6,142 nucleotides of DNA from Rhodoluna sp. Lineage in GTDB: Bacteria; Actinomycetota; Actinomycetes; Actinomycetales; Microbacteriaceae. Location of the stretch: the NCBI GenBank assembly GCA_023260375.1, contig JALQVK010000182.1, forward strand, positions 1-6,142, given 5' to 3'. Positions 5,429 through 6,142 of the stretch are shown here, piece by piece (within the stretch, counting starts at the first letter, position 1; each line of letters starts with the position of its first letter). The translations under genes were made by a program, and so were the position numbers. The notes below the pieces were generated by a model, which searched no databases, was not told the DNA's origin, and worked only from the letters and a program-made list of their open reading frames with translations.

Positions 5429-6142
5429 CCATCTCGTGGTCTGAAGCATCGCTCCGTATTCGAGGGCGCTGGGCTATCTCGCTCACTGCATATCTGGTGG
5501 CAGCCCCGTTTTGGATTTTCGGTTTTGTCTTCAACGAAAACGTCACCTATGTGTCGTGGAGCAACGCCTTCACGATCTTCCTCATCGCTACCGCGGGCCA
5601 CGTGGGTCTGGGACTTGTCTTCCTGATCGCCCACCTGAGTGTCATGCGGAACCGAGCCCATCAGCCCATCTCCTTTGGCATTGCCATCGGGGTGTGGGGT
5701 ATTTCCGGAGCTACTCGAGCGCTCATTCTGATTATGGGGCTCGACCTGACCGGGTTGACAGATGATATTCCTGCCTTCCAGCGCATTGTTTTTTCGGCTT
5801 TGATGGCAATAGTCGGCTTTGCGGTAGCGGCCTTCGCCCTTGATGGGCTCGACCGTTTTGCGTCCGCTCGAGCAGAAATCCTCGAGAATCTTCTGCGCAG
5901 TGAGGAGCAACTCTCTGCACATCGCGCCGCGGTGAGCTCTATGCAAGAGACGTTGGTCGCGAGAGTAGACAAACGACTGAGGCAATCTCAGGACAACACC
6001 GAAAGGGCCCTCAACGAACTCGAAGAGTCTCTCAGTTCGGGAACGCCAAATTTGCCGGCCCTGGAGGAACTCAAGACCCTTTCCGACTCAACCTGGCAAC
6101 GAATCAGCCAAGAACTCTGGAACACAGCGCCCACTCGGCCCC
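5425..6142 (+). CDS. Four-helix membrane protein with cytoplasmic coiled coil, putative signalling partner of the response regulator (3' end outside window)
   Basis: At least 239 residues, open to the window edge. GTG 5425 is chosen because it overlaps the regulator's stop by four bases and gives a basic N terminus (RIRGRW) before the first helix. Hydrophobic helices lie near 17-38, 47-72, 82-105 and 117-140. From about 141 to 205 the sequence is charged and helical with heptad-like spacing (ASARAEILENLLRSEEQLSA, then a MQETLVARVDKRLRQSQ stretch), a likely cytoplasmic coiled coil. A further segment (206-239) contains TLSDSTWQRISQELW. The position next to a NarL-type regulator is where a HisKA_3 histidine kinase would be expected, but no H-box such as R-E-L-H-D is seen; it might lie beyond residue 239, or the protein may be a non-kinase sensor. 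Signal and exact function are unknown. Confidence 0.78.
   Translation, partial: MTISWSEASLRIRGRWAISLTAYLVAAPFWIFGFVFNENVTYVSWSNAFTIFLIATAGHVGLGLVFLIAHLSVMRNRAHQPISFGIAIGVWGISGATRALILIMGLDLTGLTDDIPAFQRIVFSALMAIVGFAVAAFALDGLDRFASARAEILENLLRSEEQLSAHRAAVSSMQETLVARVDKRLRQSQDNTERALNELEESLSSGTPNLPALEELKTLSDSTWQRISQELWNTAPTRP

Noticed and set aside
5398..5985. Long minus-strand open frame of 195 residues
   Set aside because: It lies opposite the response regulator end and the membrane protein, both with clear coding signals; its product is low-complexity, charged and without a family, as expected of an antisense shadow.
1..6142. CRISPR array, insertion sequence, toxin-antitoxin pair, phage or defence genes
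   Set aside because: No regularly spaced direct repeats, transposase, terminal inverted repeats or recognisable defence domains were found on either strand.

Overview
The window looks like a piece of actinobacterial chromosome, most likely from a compact, moderate-G+C member of the Microbacteriaceae. This is inferred from protein style (actinobacterial PH-like membrane protein, secreted Ig-like repeat protein, NarL-type regulator), TAnnnT-type -10 elements, apparently leaderless starts and very tight gene packing. Nothing here fixes the genus. I see no tRNA, rRNA, CRISPR, insertion sequence, phage gene or convincing intrinsic terminator, and no gene-free stretch longer than about 110 bases.

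Left edge (1-323). The first 80 bases carry the end of one reading frame and, overlapping it by ATGA, the start of a protein with a low-molecular-weight protein-tyrosine-phosphatase P-loop (VCHGNVNRS). At about base 69-82 this stops making sense and is joined, in opposite orientation, to the 5' end of a succinate-semialdehyde dehydrogenase-like gene (gabD family) with its own ribosome binding site and promoter. Two unrelated gene starts pointing at each other and fused through a short shared sequence mean a rearrangement breakpoint or an assembly/amplification chimera.

Middle (324-3409). A seven-helix membrane protein resembling the DUF2306 type converges, with a 2-base gap, on an unrecognised 178-residue protein. 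Across a 57-base divergent promoter lies a membrane-anchored protein with a PH/GRAM-like domain, followed after 54 bases by a secreted protein made of three Ig-like repeats.

Right part (3402-6142). purA (adenylosuccinate synthase, AMP branch of purine synthesis) is complete on the minus strand and overlaps the secreted-protein gene tail to tail by 8 bases. Divergent from purA, after 107 bases, is a two-gene unit: a NarL/LuxR-type response regulator and, overlapping it by GTGA, a four-helix membrane protein with a cytoplasmic coiled coil, cut by the window edge. The pair looks like a signalling module in which the membrane protein senses or scaffolds, but no kinase signature is visible in the part shown.

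The strongest candidates for follow-up are the left-edge junction, the regulator/coiled-coil module without a visible kinase, and a recurring TAG-R-S-TTGG promoter motif in front of three genes.
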